NCBI RefSeq assembly: GCF_022549695.1 | Contig: NZ_JAKZGS010000013.1 | Span: 8,841-72,840, forward strand | Source of the DNA: Belliella calami | Lineage (GTDB): Bacteria > Bacteroidota > Bacteroidia > Cytophagales > Cyclobacteriaceae | Direction of reading: 5' to 3' | Length of the DNA stretch: 64,000 nucleotides | Part shown: positions 1 through 8,343 of the stretch, piece by piece | How the letters are laid out: every line of letters begins with the position of its first letter | Position numbering within the stretch: position 1 is the first letter of the stretch | Made by a program: the position numbers and the translations under genes | The notes under the pieces: generated by a model | What the model was told of the DNA's origin: nothing | The model's database searches: none | What the model saw: the letters and a program-made list of their open reading frames with translations, nothing else

Positions 1-1375
1 TTCGCAAAGGGGGGATTGTTATTCATTTTATTATATAAATCTTTGCGTATCTCAGCGTTCCCTTGCTGATAAAATAACTAATAAGGTTTTGCCGCTAAGT
101 AACGCGAGGGTTCGCAAAGGGGGGGGGGTTATTCATTTTATTTTAAAAATCTTTGCGTACCTCAGCGTTCCCTTGCGGCTAAAACAGCTAAGAAGGTTTT
201 GCCGCTAAGTGGCGCAAGGATTCGCAAAGGGGGAATTGTTATTCATATTTTTTAAAAATCTTTGCGTACCTCAGCGTTCCCTTGCGGCTAAAATAACTAA
301 TAAGGTTTTGCCGCTAAGTGACGCAAGGGATCGGAAAGGGGGAATTGTTATTCATTTTATTTAAAAATCTTTGTGTACCTCAGCGTTCCCTTGCGGCTAA
401 AATAACTAAGAAGGTTTTGCCGCTAAGTGACGGAAGGATTCATAAAGAGGGAATTGTTATTCATTTTATTATATAAATCTTTGCGTATCTCAGCGTTCCC
501 TTGCTGATAAAATAACTAATAAGGTTTTGCCGCTAAGTAACGCGAGGGTTCGCAAAGGGGGGATTGTTATTCATTTTATTATATAAATCTTTGCGTATCT
601 CAGCGTTCCCTTGCTGATAAAATAACTAATAAGGTTTTGCCGCTAAGTAACGCGAGGGTTCGCAAAGGGGGGGGGGGTTATTCATTTTATTTTAAAAATC
701 TTTGCGTACCTCAGCGTTCCCTTGCGGCTAAAACAGCTAAGAAGGTTTTGCCGCTAAGTGACGCAAGGGTTCGCAAAGGGGGAATTGTCATTCATTTTAT
801 TATAAAAATCTTTGCGTACCTCAGCTTTCCCTTTCGGCTAAAACAGCTAAGAAGGTTTTTGCCGCTAAGTGACGCAAGGGTACGCAATGGGGAAATTATT
901 AATCACATTATTTTTAAAATCTTAGCGTACCTCAGCGTTCCCTTGCGGCTAAAACAGCTAAAAAGGTTTTGCCACTAAGTAACGCGAGGGTTCGCAAAGG
1001 GGGAATTGTTATTCATTTTATTTAAAAATCTTTGCGTACCTCAGCGTTCCCTTGCGGCTAAAATAACTAAGAAGGTTTTGCCGCTAAGTGACGCAAGGGA
1101 TCGCAAAGGGGGAATTGTTATTCATATTTTTTAAAGAATCTTAGCGTACCTCAGCGTTCCCTTGCGGCTAAAACAGCTAAGAAGGTTTTGCCACTAAGTA
1201 ACGCGAGGGTTCGCAAAGGGGGGATTGTTATTCATTTTATTATATAAATCTTTGCGTACCTCAGCGTTCCCTTGCGGCTAAAATAACTAAGAAGGTTTTG
1301 CCGATAAGTGCCGCTAGGATTCGCAAAGGGGGGATTGTTATTCGTTTTATTTTAAAAATCTTAGGTAATTCAAAA
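1..1375. repeat. Tandem array of ~110-bp hairpin units (12 full copies plus a partial)
   Basis: Units start with TTCGCAAAG-like sequence near 1, 111, 221, 330, 439, 549, 659, 770, 880, 990, 1099, 1210 and 1320, a period of 109-111 bp. Each unit carries an imperfect inverted repeat of about 29 nt per arm (CTTTGCG...TTGCGGC against GCCGCTAAG...CGCAAAG) around a ~21-nt loop, so a transcript of either strand would fold into a row of stem-loops. Units 1, 439 and 549 share a variant (TTATATAAAT, TGCTGATAAA, AACGCGAGGG), and the two-unit block at 1-210 recurs at 549-759 apart from one G in a poly-G tract. The array reaches the window edge, so its true length is unknown. The open reading frame at 637-978 lies inside it and only translates the repeat. 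Confidence 0.95.
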
Positions 1376-1421
1376 CCACTTTGCGGCAACAAAATCTCTA
1401 AGATTTTAATTGCCGCAAAGT
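1374..1421. terminator. Long hairpin closing the repeat array; possible bidirectional terminator
   Basis: A perfect 12-bp stem (ACTTTGCGGCAA at 1378-1389 with TTGCCGCAAAGT at 1410-1421) encloses a second 7-bp stem (AAAATCT/AGATTTT) with a 3-nt loop. It lies between the array and the stop of the DUF2911 gene at 1483, where it could end transcription from that gene. The octamer TAATTCAA occurs on both sides (1366-1373 and 1421-1428), so it could instead be a small inserted element with a target duplication. Confidence 0.5.
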
Positions 1422-1482
1422 AATTCAAGCTTTTATAGATTTGTAAGTTTTCAATTTTAATTTAAATTTTCAAAATTGACTA

Positions 1483-1998
1483 TTATTCAACCCTTGCAGC
1501 TGCTCTTCCATATTCCCAACGAACTTCGAAGCCTCCTTCAGTCACTTCGTATACCAATCTTTCTTCCATTTTAGAACTTTGTCCAGATGGAACACTTACT
1601 CGTAAAGCATCTTCTGCATCGTCATAAGAATAAGAGCCCCATTGTTTTGCTACTTTATTGAAGATGAAAGTAGATTCCATTTCTCCTGGAATTACAAAGA
1701 AACTGTATTTTCCTGCAGGTAAATCCTTACCTTGGATTTTGACATCTTTGCTAAATTCAATCGTGGTAGCGTCATTTGCTCCTGCTCTCCATACCTGACC
1801 TAAAGGTACCAAATCACCCCAGATGGTTCTGCCTTTCACAGCTGGGCTGCTATAGTTGATGGTGATTTTTGAACCATTGATTTCCCCTTCGGCTGTTTTT
1901 GCTGGACTAGGCTTTTCATCTTGCGCATTTGCAAAAAGACATACTGTAGCAAACAATAAGGTCAACAAGCCAAATTTTTTAAAGATTGATCTTTTCAT
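1483..1998 (-). CDS. DUF2911 domain-containing secreted protein
   Basis: A 171-aa protein with an N-terminal signal peptide (positive MKRSIFKK, hydrophobic core, cleavage near ANAQ at about residue 26). The rest matches my memory of the DUF2911 family, common in Bacteroidota: an early SPAVKGRTIWG segment, a WRAGANDATTIEFSKDV segment and an LPAGKYSFFVIP segment. No catalytic residues are known for the family and no function can be assigned; it is probably a periplasmic beta-sandwich protein. It stands alone, separated from the array by a strong hairpin and from the upstream oxidoreductase by about 100 bp. Family call fairly sure, function unknown. Confidence 0.85.
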   Translation of the reverse strand: MKRSIFKKFGLLTLLFATVCLFANAQDEKPSPAKTAEGEINGSKITINYSSPAVKGRTIWGDLVPLGQVWRAGANDATTIEFSKDVKIQGKDLPAGKYSFFVIPGEMESTFIFNKVAKQWGSYSYDDAEDALRVSVPSGQSSKMEERLVYEVTEGGFEVRWEYGRAAARVE

Positions 1999-2096
1999 AT
2001 AATTTATTTGAGTTTATAATGAGTTATTTAAACTGTTGAAATTTAGTCTGTTTTATTATTTATAACAAGATAAAATTTCACACTTCATATTTGATC

Positions 2097-3242
2097 TCAT
2101 ATTTTCACCCAAATTTGCTTTCTGTGGCTTTCAATAATCCTTTCACAAATCAAAAGTTCTCTAAGTCCATCTTTGAAAGTTGGGAAAGTTGGCGCTGATG
2201 GTTGTTTTCCTTCTCTTACAGCAGCATATACTTCTTTGAACATTTGTTTTGAGGTATCAGGAAATCCTTCGTTGTGCCCGCCGGGAAAACTTATCAATCT
2301 TGCCGCTTCTGTAGAAAAAAGAGCAGGATCTTTCATCAAATGCTGATTTGCTGATTCTCTCTTTCCAATCCACATTTCGTTTGGTTTTTCTGAACACCAT
2401 TCAAAATTTGATTTACTTCCAGCGATCTCTATGTTTAGGCGGTTTTTTCTTCCAGCATTTACTTGGGACACTGTTACAGAACCTTTGTTTCCATTGTCAA
2501 ATCTCAAAAGAACTGTAGCGTGATCCTCCGTATTGATTGGAACCTCTGCATAATCAGATGGACTGAGCATCTTGCCTGAGTAAGTTTCAATTGGTTTCAA
2601 GGGCTTCAACCTTGTCTTATGCACTGTAGAGAAATCAGCTAAAACTTCAGTTATTTTCAACCCCGTCACATACTCAGTCAAGTCCAGCAAATGTGATCCT
2701 ATATCAGCTATTGCTCTAGAGTCTCCAGATTTATCAGGCTCCAATCTCCAGTTATAATCAGTTTGCAAAAATAACCAATCCTGAAGATAAGAACCCATAA
2801 TGCTATAAATATCACCCAATTCACCATTTTCTCGCATGGTCTTCATTTGTCTCACCATCGGGTAATAGCGGAGATTGAAATGCACGGCATTCACGAGACC
2901 TTTTTCTTCGGCTAATGCTACAAGCTCTTCTGCTTCTTCAATCTTTGTTGCAAGTGGTTTTTCACAAACTACATGCTTGCCTGCTAACAAAGCCGCTTTA
3001 GATTGGGAGTAATGAAGAAAATTTGGCGTACAAATATGGACTACATCTATTTCAGGATTTTGAAGCATTTCTTCAAAAGTATATGCATTTGGAATTCCAA
3101 GAATGGCTGCTTTTTCTCTTGCCAAATCAATATTGACCTCACAAAGAGCAACTACTTCAATGTTTGGCAATCTTCTCAATGCTTCCAGATGAGCTGGCCC
3201 TATAAATCCAGTACCAACGATTGCAGCTTGTATTTTTTTCAT
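2097..3242 (-). CDS. Gfo/Idh/MocA family oxidoreductase
   Basis: A 381-aa NAD(P)-dependent dehydrogenase. The N-terminal Rossmann fold shows GTGFIGPAH at residues 10-18, and the family's EKP motif is at 94-96, where the lysine takes part in catalysis. The C-terminal half has the usual (D)IGSHLLDL segment with the conserved histidine near residue 185. Family members oxidise or reduce sugars, inositols and related polyols; the substrate cannot be read from sequence. No sugar isomerase or transporter is adjacent, so context does not help. Length is normal and the start is the first in-frame methionine before the fold. No signal peptide, so cytoplasmic. Confidence 0.9.
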   Translation of the reverse strand: MKKIQAAIVGTGFIGPAHLEALRRLPNIEVVALCEVNIDLAREKAAILGIPNAYTFEEMLQNPEIDVVHICTPNFLHYSQSKAALLAGKHVVCEKPLATKIEEAEELVALAEEKGLVNAVHFNLRYYPMVRQMKTMRENGELGDIYSIMGSYLQDWLFLQTDYNWRLEPDKSGDSRAIADIGSHLLDLTEYVTGLKITEVLADFSTVHKTRLKPLKPIETYSGKMLSPSDYAEVPINTEDHATVLLRFDNGNKGSVTVSQVNAGRKNRLNIEIAGSKSNFEWCSEKPNEMWIGKRESANQHLMKDPALFSTEAARLISFPGGHNEGFPDTSKQMFKEVYAAVREGKQPSAPTFPTFKDGLRELLICERIIESHRKQIWVKI

Positions 3243-3549
3243 ATTAAGGTTTGATAGTTTGTAAATTGAATTGATTTTAAAAAATAAATATAAGCCAAGT
3301 TCTTTTTTTAACCTTTAAATCTCCACATTTTCTTCAACCAGCGATTAATTTCAATAGATAATTTTAGAAGATTAAAATAGACATGGGATAAGAGATTAAG
3401 AAGTTACAGTCGATTATTAAATTTATAAGGCTTTCCATTTAAATTTCAATACTGCGGTTTATAAAAAAAAACGGCAACAAAATATGAACTGGCTTAGTTT
3501 GAAAATTATAATTGCTTAAATTGATATACTGAATAAATCAAAATAAACT
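3243..3549. other. Intergenic region between divergent genes
   Basis: This 307-bp AT-rich stretch separates the minus-strand oxidoreductase from the plus-strand molybdenum hydroxylase genes, so promoters for both should lie here. I find no convincing TTG/TAnnTTTG pair, inverted repeat or small gene. Confidence 0.6.
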
Positions 3550-4008
3550 ATGGCAAACTATAATCTCCGAATAAACGGTAAGAAGTATGAAGTAGATGTA
3601 GAAGAGGACACCCCTTTGCTATGGGTGCTGCGAGATCATCTTGGACTAGTTGGAACCAAATACTCCTGTGGCATAGCACAATGTGGAGCTTGTACAGTTC
3701 ATATCAATGGAGAAGCTACATTTTCTTGCGTTCTGCCTGTTTCGAGTATAGGAGATGATAAAGTGACTACGATAGAAGGACTCTCAGAAGATGGAGATCA
3801 TCCTGTACAAAATGCATGGAACGAGATAGATGTAGCACAATGTGGCTATTGCCAAGCTGGTCAAATCATGAATGCAGCTTCATTTTTGAATAAAAACCCG
3901 AAGCCGACATTAGACGAAATAGATGACGCCATGAATAGGAATATTTGTCGTTGCGGTACCTATCATAAAATCAGAGAAGCAGTTGCCTTAGCTACAAAAA
4001 CTAAATAA
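3550..4008 (+). CDS. (2Fe-2S)-binding subunit of a molybdenum hydroxylase (IorA/CoxS-like)
   Basis: A 152-aa small subunit that passes electrons from the molybdenum site through two 2Fe-2S clusters. The plant-ferredoxin-type cluster ligands are C40, C45, C48 and C60 (CGIAQCGAC spacing); the second cluster uses C98, C101, C133 and C135 (CGYC and CRC). The length is typical of isoquinoline 1-oxidoreductase alpha-type subunits. The large subunit starts 2 nt after the stop, so the two are cotranscribed. No FAD subunit is present, as in the two-subunit Ior-type enzymes, which hand electrons to another acceptor such as a cytochrome. The substrate is not predictable; aldehydes and N-heterocycles are the usual ones. 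Confidence 0.92.
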   Translation: MANYNLRINGKKYEVDVEEDTPLLWVLRDHLGLVGTKYSCGIAQCGACTVHINGEATFSCVLPVSSIGDDKVTTIEGLSEDGDHPVQNAWNEIDVAQCGYCQAGQIMNAASFLNKNPKPTLDEIDDAMNRNICRCGTYHKIREAVALATKTK

Positions 4009-4010
4009 CC

Positions 4011-6173
4011 ATGGCAGATATATCAAAAACAAACAGACGTGATTTCCTTAAGTTGGCAGCTACTGCGACTGGAGGATTGTTTATTGGTTTCTATTGGTCG
4101 GGCTGTGATTCACCAAAGATGCAAGTTCTTAGCAATGAAGAAATACTTGCAAAAGTTACAGATTTCAACAGTTTTCTCTCTATCACACCCGATGGCGATA
4201 TAGTCATCTATTCACCGAATCCCGAATTGGGACAAAATATAAAAACATCATTTCCGATGGTGGTTGCAGAGGAATTGGATGCAGATTGGGCAAGGGTCAG
4301 GGTTTTGCAAGCTAATTTGGATACTGATAAATTTGAAAGACAGTTGACGGGTGGATCAGGTGCGATGCCTCATTCTTGGGAAAGATTGAGAAAAGCTGGT
4401 GCAACAGCAAGAGATCTTCTTTTGACTGCTGCGGCAACACGTTTAGAAGTAGATAAAAATTCACTCACTACAGAAAAAGGGGTGATTTACCATAAATCAA
4501 GTGGTAAAAAACTTAATTATGGGGAAGTGGTCCTAGATGCAGCACAGTTGGAAGCTCCTGAAGAAGTGATTTTCAAGGATCCAAAGGATTTCAAAATCAT
4601 AGGAACTCCAATCAAAAATGTGGACAATAAGGACATTTTTACTGGGAAACCACTTTTCGGATTGGATTTTTACAGAGAAGGTATGCTTCATGCAATGGTA
4701 CAAAGACCACCTTTTGGCATGAAAATCAAATCTGTAGATGATTCAGAAGCGCGTAATGTTTCAGGAATCCAAGAGGTATTTGTATATGATAATAATGTTG
4801 CACTTGTTGGATCCTCTACTTGGCCGATAATGAAAGCCAAAAAGCTCCTGAAAATCTCATATGAACCTGAAGGGAATGTAGAAAGCACAGCCGATCACGA
4901 TCGCATTTTCAAAGAACTCTTGGATTCCAAAGATGCAAGAGTGATGCGTGAGGATGGTAATGTGGAAGTTGCATTCAAAAATGCATCAAAAGTTATCACG
5001 AGTGAGTACCAGTGCCCATTTTTATCCCATTCACCAATGGAGCCGATGAATTTTTTCGCCCACGTAAAAGAAGATCATGTGGAGCTAATAGGTCCTACAC
5101 AGACTCCAGATTCAGCTCGAGTACAAACGGCGGATTTATTGGGTATTCCAAAAGAAAATATTAGTGTAGAAATAACAAGACTTGGTGGTGGATTTGGTAG
5201 AAGATTGAGAGCTGATTATGTATTAGAAGCTGTGCAAATTTCCAAAAAGATGAATGCTCCAGTGAAGGTGACATGGAGTAGGGAAGATGATATGACCGGT
5301 GGAGCTTATAGGCCTGCGGTTAGGTATAGATTTTCTGCAGCTTTGGATGTAGAGGGAAATATGATAGGTTACAAACTCAGAGGGGTAGGTATGAATGCCG
5401 GAAACTCTGTAAGGCAGGACAATTTCCCTTCAGGAGCGGTTGAAAACGTCTTGATCGAAAATGTCAATTATGAATCTTCGGTAACAACCAATGCTTGGAG
5501 AGCGCCTATTACTAATTTCTTGGCTTATGCTGAACAATCATTCTTAGACGAAGTTGCACATGAAGTTCAAAAAGATCCTGTTAAGTTTAGATTAGACCTT
5601 TTACAAAAAGCAAAAAGCTCACCTGTAGGGTCGGTAAACTATGATGTGGATAGAATGATCGGAGTGATTAAAGATGTGGCTGAAAAGTCAAATTGGGGTA
5701 AAAATAGCAATGTAAAACAAGGATTCTCAGTTTACTTTTCCCACAGATCTTATGTCGCTCAGGTAGCTAATATAGAAATGGAAAACAATCAGCCAGTTCT
5801 CAAAAAAATCATCGCAACTACTGACTGTGGTATCGTAGTCAACCCAACTGGAGCAAACCACCAAGTAAGAGGTGGGATAGTAGATGGGATGGGGCATGCG
5901 ATGTTTGGAAACCTGACATTCGAAAATGGACTTCCAAAACAGAAAAACTTTGATTCATACAGGCTGATAAGGATGAAGGAAGTTCCTGAGGTTGAATTGC
6001 ATTATGTAGATAGTGGCTATGACCCAACAGGTTTGGGAGAACCAGCTTTACCACCTACTGGAGGAGCTATTGCTAATGCAATTTTTGCAGCTACAGGCAG
6101 AAGACTAAGAAGTCAGCCTTTTGTAGAGCAAAAAGAGTATTCAGATATGAATTTGGAGATTAGGAGAGGTTAA
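4011..6173 (+). CDS. Molybdopterin-binding subunit of a xanthine dehydrogenase-family hydroxylase (IorB-like), Tat-exported
   Basis: A 720-aa catalytic subunit. The N-terminus has a twin-arginine signal (R9-R10 followed by DFLKLA) and a hydrophobic stretch ending in WSGC with C32, so it may also be lipidated. Family motifs include a glycine-rich GGGFGRR segment near residue 397 that binds the molybdopterin dinucleotide and a C-terminal GLGEPALPPTGG segment whose glutamate is the expected catalytic base. The length fits single-chain IorB-type subunits. The partner Fe-S subunit lies immediately upstream and lacks its own signal, so it would be carried across the membrane with this subunit (inference). 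The physiological electron acceptor is not encoded nearby. Confidence 0.92.
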   Translation: MADISKTNRRDFLKLAATATGGLFIGFYWSGCDSPKMQVLSNEEILAKVTDFNSFLSITPDGDIVIYSPNPELGQNIKTSFPMVVAEELDADWARVRVLQANLDTDKFERQLTGGSGAMPHSWERLRKAGATARDLLLTAAATRLEVDKNSLTTEKGVIYHKSSGKKLNYGEVVLDAAQLEAPEEVIFKDPKDFKIIGTPIKNVDNKDIFTGKPLFGLDFYREGMLHAMVQRPPFGMKIKSVDDSEARNVSGIQEVFVYDNNVALVGSSTWPIMKAKKLLKISYEPEGNVESTADHDRIFKELLDSKDARVMREDGNVEVAFKNASKVITSEYQCPFLSHSPMEPMNFFAHVKEDHVELIGPTQTPDSARVQTADLLGIPKENISVEITRLGGGFGRRLRADYVLEAVQISKKMNAPVKVTWSREDDMTGGAYRPAVRYRFSAALDVEGNMIGYKLRGVGMNAGNSVRQDNFPSGAVENVLIENVNYESSVTTNAWRAPITNFLAYAEQSFLDEVAHEVQKDPVKFRLDLLQKAKSSPVGSVNYDVDRMIGVIKDVAEKSNWGKNSNVKQGFSVYFSHRSYVAQVANIEMENNQPVLKKIIATTDCGIVVNPTGANHQVRGGIVDGMGHAMFGNLTFENGLPKQKNFDSYRLIRMKEVPEVELHYVDSGYDPTGLGEPALPPTGGAIANAIFAATGRRLRSQPFVEQKEYSDMNLEIRRG

Positions 6174-6238
6174 GTGATACTTTAGGTGAGTACCAAGAGA
6201 TATAAAGCTAGATGCAAAATAAAAAAGTGATACCACAG

Positions 6239-6308
6239 AGTCATATCGAATAAAGTAAAATGTCTATCCGCATTTTTACGGAACAATCTACTCAAGTTCG
6301 ATATGACT
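6239..6308. terminator. Inverted repeat between convergent genes, terminator-like
   Basis: AGTCATATCGAA (6239-6250) and TTCGATATGACT (6297-6308) are a perfect 12-bp inverted repeat, and the loop contains a small TCCG/CGGA hairpin at 6267-6282. An A-rich run follows on the plus side. The position between convergent genes suits a bidirectional terminator, though there is no strong U-tract on the plus strand. Confidence 0.4.
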
Positions 6309-6398
6309 TTGTAAAAAAAGAAGGATATCGAAGGTCTTCTAGATGAAGATTGATAATAGATTTCTTTGAGATAGAAAAAAATACCAATTATTTCTATT

Positions 6399-6749
6399 TC
6401 AAATTTCATCCATTCCTCTTTCGGGAAAAAATGGCCCAATTAACTTGATTTCATTTTTCTCTTTTGAAATCTCAAAATTAATCTGAATTTCGTCTCTTTT
6501 CGTGTCGTGGATATTCAGACATGCATTGTAATGAACTAAATCAAAGTCTAATTTGAACTTACCATGGTTTTCATCGAGAAAATCTATATTATCTTTCAAT
6601 CTTGCATTCTCTGCCAATGCGCCTTCCTTTTTGAAGTAATAAGAAAGAAAAATCCCAAGTTCCTTGTGCTCTCGTTCTAAAATAATTTTGAGTTCTTGTT
6701 CTTTTATAATTTTACCAGATTCTAATTTGAAAATCCAAGTTTCTTGCAT
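6399..6749 (-). CDS. Hypothetical protein
   Basis: A 116-aa protein that I do not recognise. I use the methionine at 6749 (MQETWIFKLESGKI); an in-frame start at 6824 would add 25 residues that look like translated intergenic sequence. The protein is soluble and acidic/lysine-rich with alternating beta and helical segments (LVHYNACLNIHDTKRDEIQINFEI), no signal peptide and no membrane segment. Its amino-acid composition looks like a real protein, but it has no conserved neighbours to support it. It is convergent with the molybdenum hydroxylase genes. It could be a small orphan gene or, less likely, a spurious frame. Confidence 0.5.
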   Translation of the reverse strand: MQETWIFKLESGKIIKEQELKIILEREHKELGIFLSYYFKKEGALAENARLKDNIDFLDENHGKFKLDFDLVHYNACLNIHDTKRDEIQINFEISKEKNEIKLIGPFFPERGMDEI

Positions 6750-7056
6750 AATTCGGAATTGTTTGATTTTTTTACTGAAATTTGAAGTAAATATTTGTTG
6801 GAGATTAAATTTAAAACAGTGCACTTATCAGAATAATTCAATGCTGAATTTTTATAAACATTGAATTGAATGAACTTCTATTTAATAGTATTCTACCAGG
6901 ATATTAAGTCAAAAAAATTTTAGGATAAACTTTGCAATTTATAGACTAAAATGAAAACTTAAGCACTTTAAGAATAACACAATATAAGTGAGTCAATAAA
7001 AATTTTTAAAACTCATTAATTCTCAAATACAATTATCCAAATATTAAACTATTCAA
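6750..7056. other. Intergenic region upstream of the cysteine desulfurase gene
   Basis: About 300 bp, very AT-rich, between divergent genes. A TAAACTTTG sequence near 6926 resembles the Bacteroidota -7 box but has one base too many between TA and TTTG, and no -33 TTG sits at the right distance. No repeat or RNA gene seen. Confidence 0.5.
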
Positions 7057-8196
7057 ATGAATTATCCGATTTACCTTGATTATAATGCTACAACTCCTTG
7101 TTCAGATGAAGTAGTAAGTGCGATGATTCCATATTTTTCTCATCACTATGGAAATGCAGCAAGCAAAAGTCATCCTTTTGGTTGGATGGCTGAAAATGCT
7201 GTTGAACATGCAAGGGAATGTATTGCATCAATGATAGGTGCGAGAACAAAAGAGATTATCTTTACCTCTGGTGCTACTGAAGCCATCAATCTTGCAATAA
7301 AAGGGGTTTTTGATCACTATGGAGATGAAAGACAGCATTTTATCTCTTGTCAAACAGAACATAAAGCCGTAATTGACACCCTAAAAAGTATAGAAGAAAG
7401 AGGAGCAGAGATTACTTTTTTGCCCGTAGATTCTCAAGGACAAATTGATTTGATTGAACTAGAGTCAAGTATTAGGCCATATACGAAAATGATAGCTTTG
7501 ATGTGGGCTAACAATGAAACTGGTTTAATTCATCCTATCGATAAGATTGCAAAAATAGCAGAGAAGCATCAGGTAATATTTTTCACAGATGCTGTTCAAG
7601 CTGCAGGAAAGTTGCCAATCAATGTTTCTGGAATCCATATGCTGGCACTATCCGGACATAAAATTTACGGACCGAAAGGGGTAGGTGCACTTTACATTAG
7701 ACATAATCATGAACTACCGAAACCTGTTTCACAAATAGTTGGAGGCGGTCATGAAAAAGGTTTTCGAAGTGGCACACTCAATGTGCCTTCCATTGTAGGA
7801 TTTGGTAAAGCCGCTGAATTAGCAGATAGTCATTTTAAAGAACGTTTTGAAAAAATTGGAAGTTTAAGGAATCATTTAGAAAAGGGTATATTGGAAATTG
7901 AAGGAACGACTTTGAACAGTGGTCAAACAAATAGGTTGAACAACGTTTCCAATATTTCATTTCAGGGAATTGAAGGAGAAGACTTGCTTCGTGAACTTAA
8001 TCGTGAAGTTGCAGTGAGCTCAGGTTCAGCTTGTACCAGCATTTCTCCAAAGCCATCTCATGTATTGGCTGCAATGGGAATTGATTCTGATTTGGCAAGA
8101 GCATCAGTTCGATTTAGCATAGGAAAAACAACTACCAAAGAAGAAATTAATAGTGTCATTTCCATCGTCAAAGAAGTAGTAGGAAGATTAAAGTGA
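7057..8196 (+). CDS. Cysteine desulfurase (IscS/NifS family)
   Basis: A 379-aa class V aminotransferase-fold enzyme that uses PLP to take sulfur from L-cysteine for Fe-S clusters, thiolated tRNA or cofactors. The N-terminal LDYNATTP signature is at residues 7-14, the PLP-binding lysine is K202 in SGHKIYGPKG, H102 is in the TEHKA motif, and the persulfide cysteine is C326 in SSGSACTS, on the long loop typical of group I (IscS-like) enzymes. Length is normal. No iscU, iscA or suf gene is adjacent, so the destination of the sulfur is open. It stands alone on the plus strand. Confidence 0.93.
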   Translation: MNYPIYLDYNATTPCSDEVVSAMIPYFSHHYGNAASKSHPFGWMAENAVEHARECIASMIGARTKEIIFTSGATEAINLAIKGVFDHYGDERQHFISCQTEHKAVIDTLKSIEERGAEITFLPVDSQGQIDLIELESSIRPYTKMIALMWANNETGLIHPIDKIAKIAEKHQVIFFTDAVQAAGKLPINVSGIHMLALSGHKIYGPKGVGALYIRHNHELPKPVSQIVGGGHEKGFRSGTLNVPSIVGFGKAAELADSHFKERFEKIGSLRNHLEKGILEIEGTTLNSGQTNRLNNVSNISFQGIEGEDLLRELNREVAVSSGSACTSISPKPSHVLAAMGIDSDLARASVRFSIGKTTTKEEINSVISIVKEVVGRLK

Positions 8197-8343
8197 TATA
8201 TTTCATAATCAAAAACACGGCACAGTTGTAGAATTTCACAGAAAATAAATTGGCTAACCTAAGATTCAAAATCCAATACAAAAGACAAGTTTTTCCAATC
8301 TTACAATCTACCATGAAGAACAAGTATTTTCATTCTCAAAGAC

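Noticed and set aside
637-978. 113-codon reading frame with internal PLSDARVRKGG repeats
   Set aside because: It only translates the 110-bp tandem array; residues change with the repeat and not as a protein family.
1-1375. CRISPR array
   Set aside because: Repeat units are ~110 bp with no unique spacers and no cas genes are nearby.
6182-6439. 85-codon minus-strand frame
   Set aside because: It runs through the convergent-gene inverted repeat, overlaps the end of the better supported 6399-6749 frame, and has an unlikely composition.
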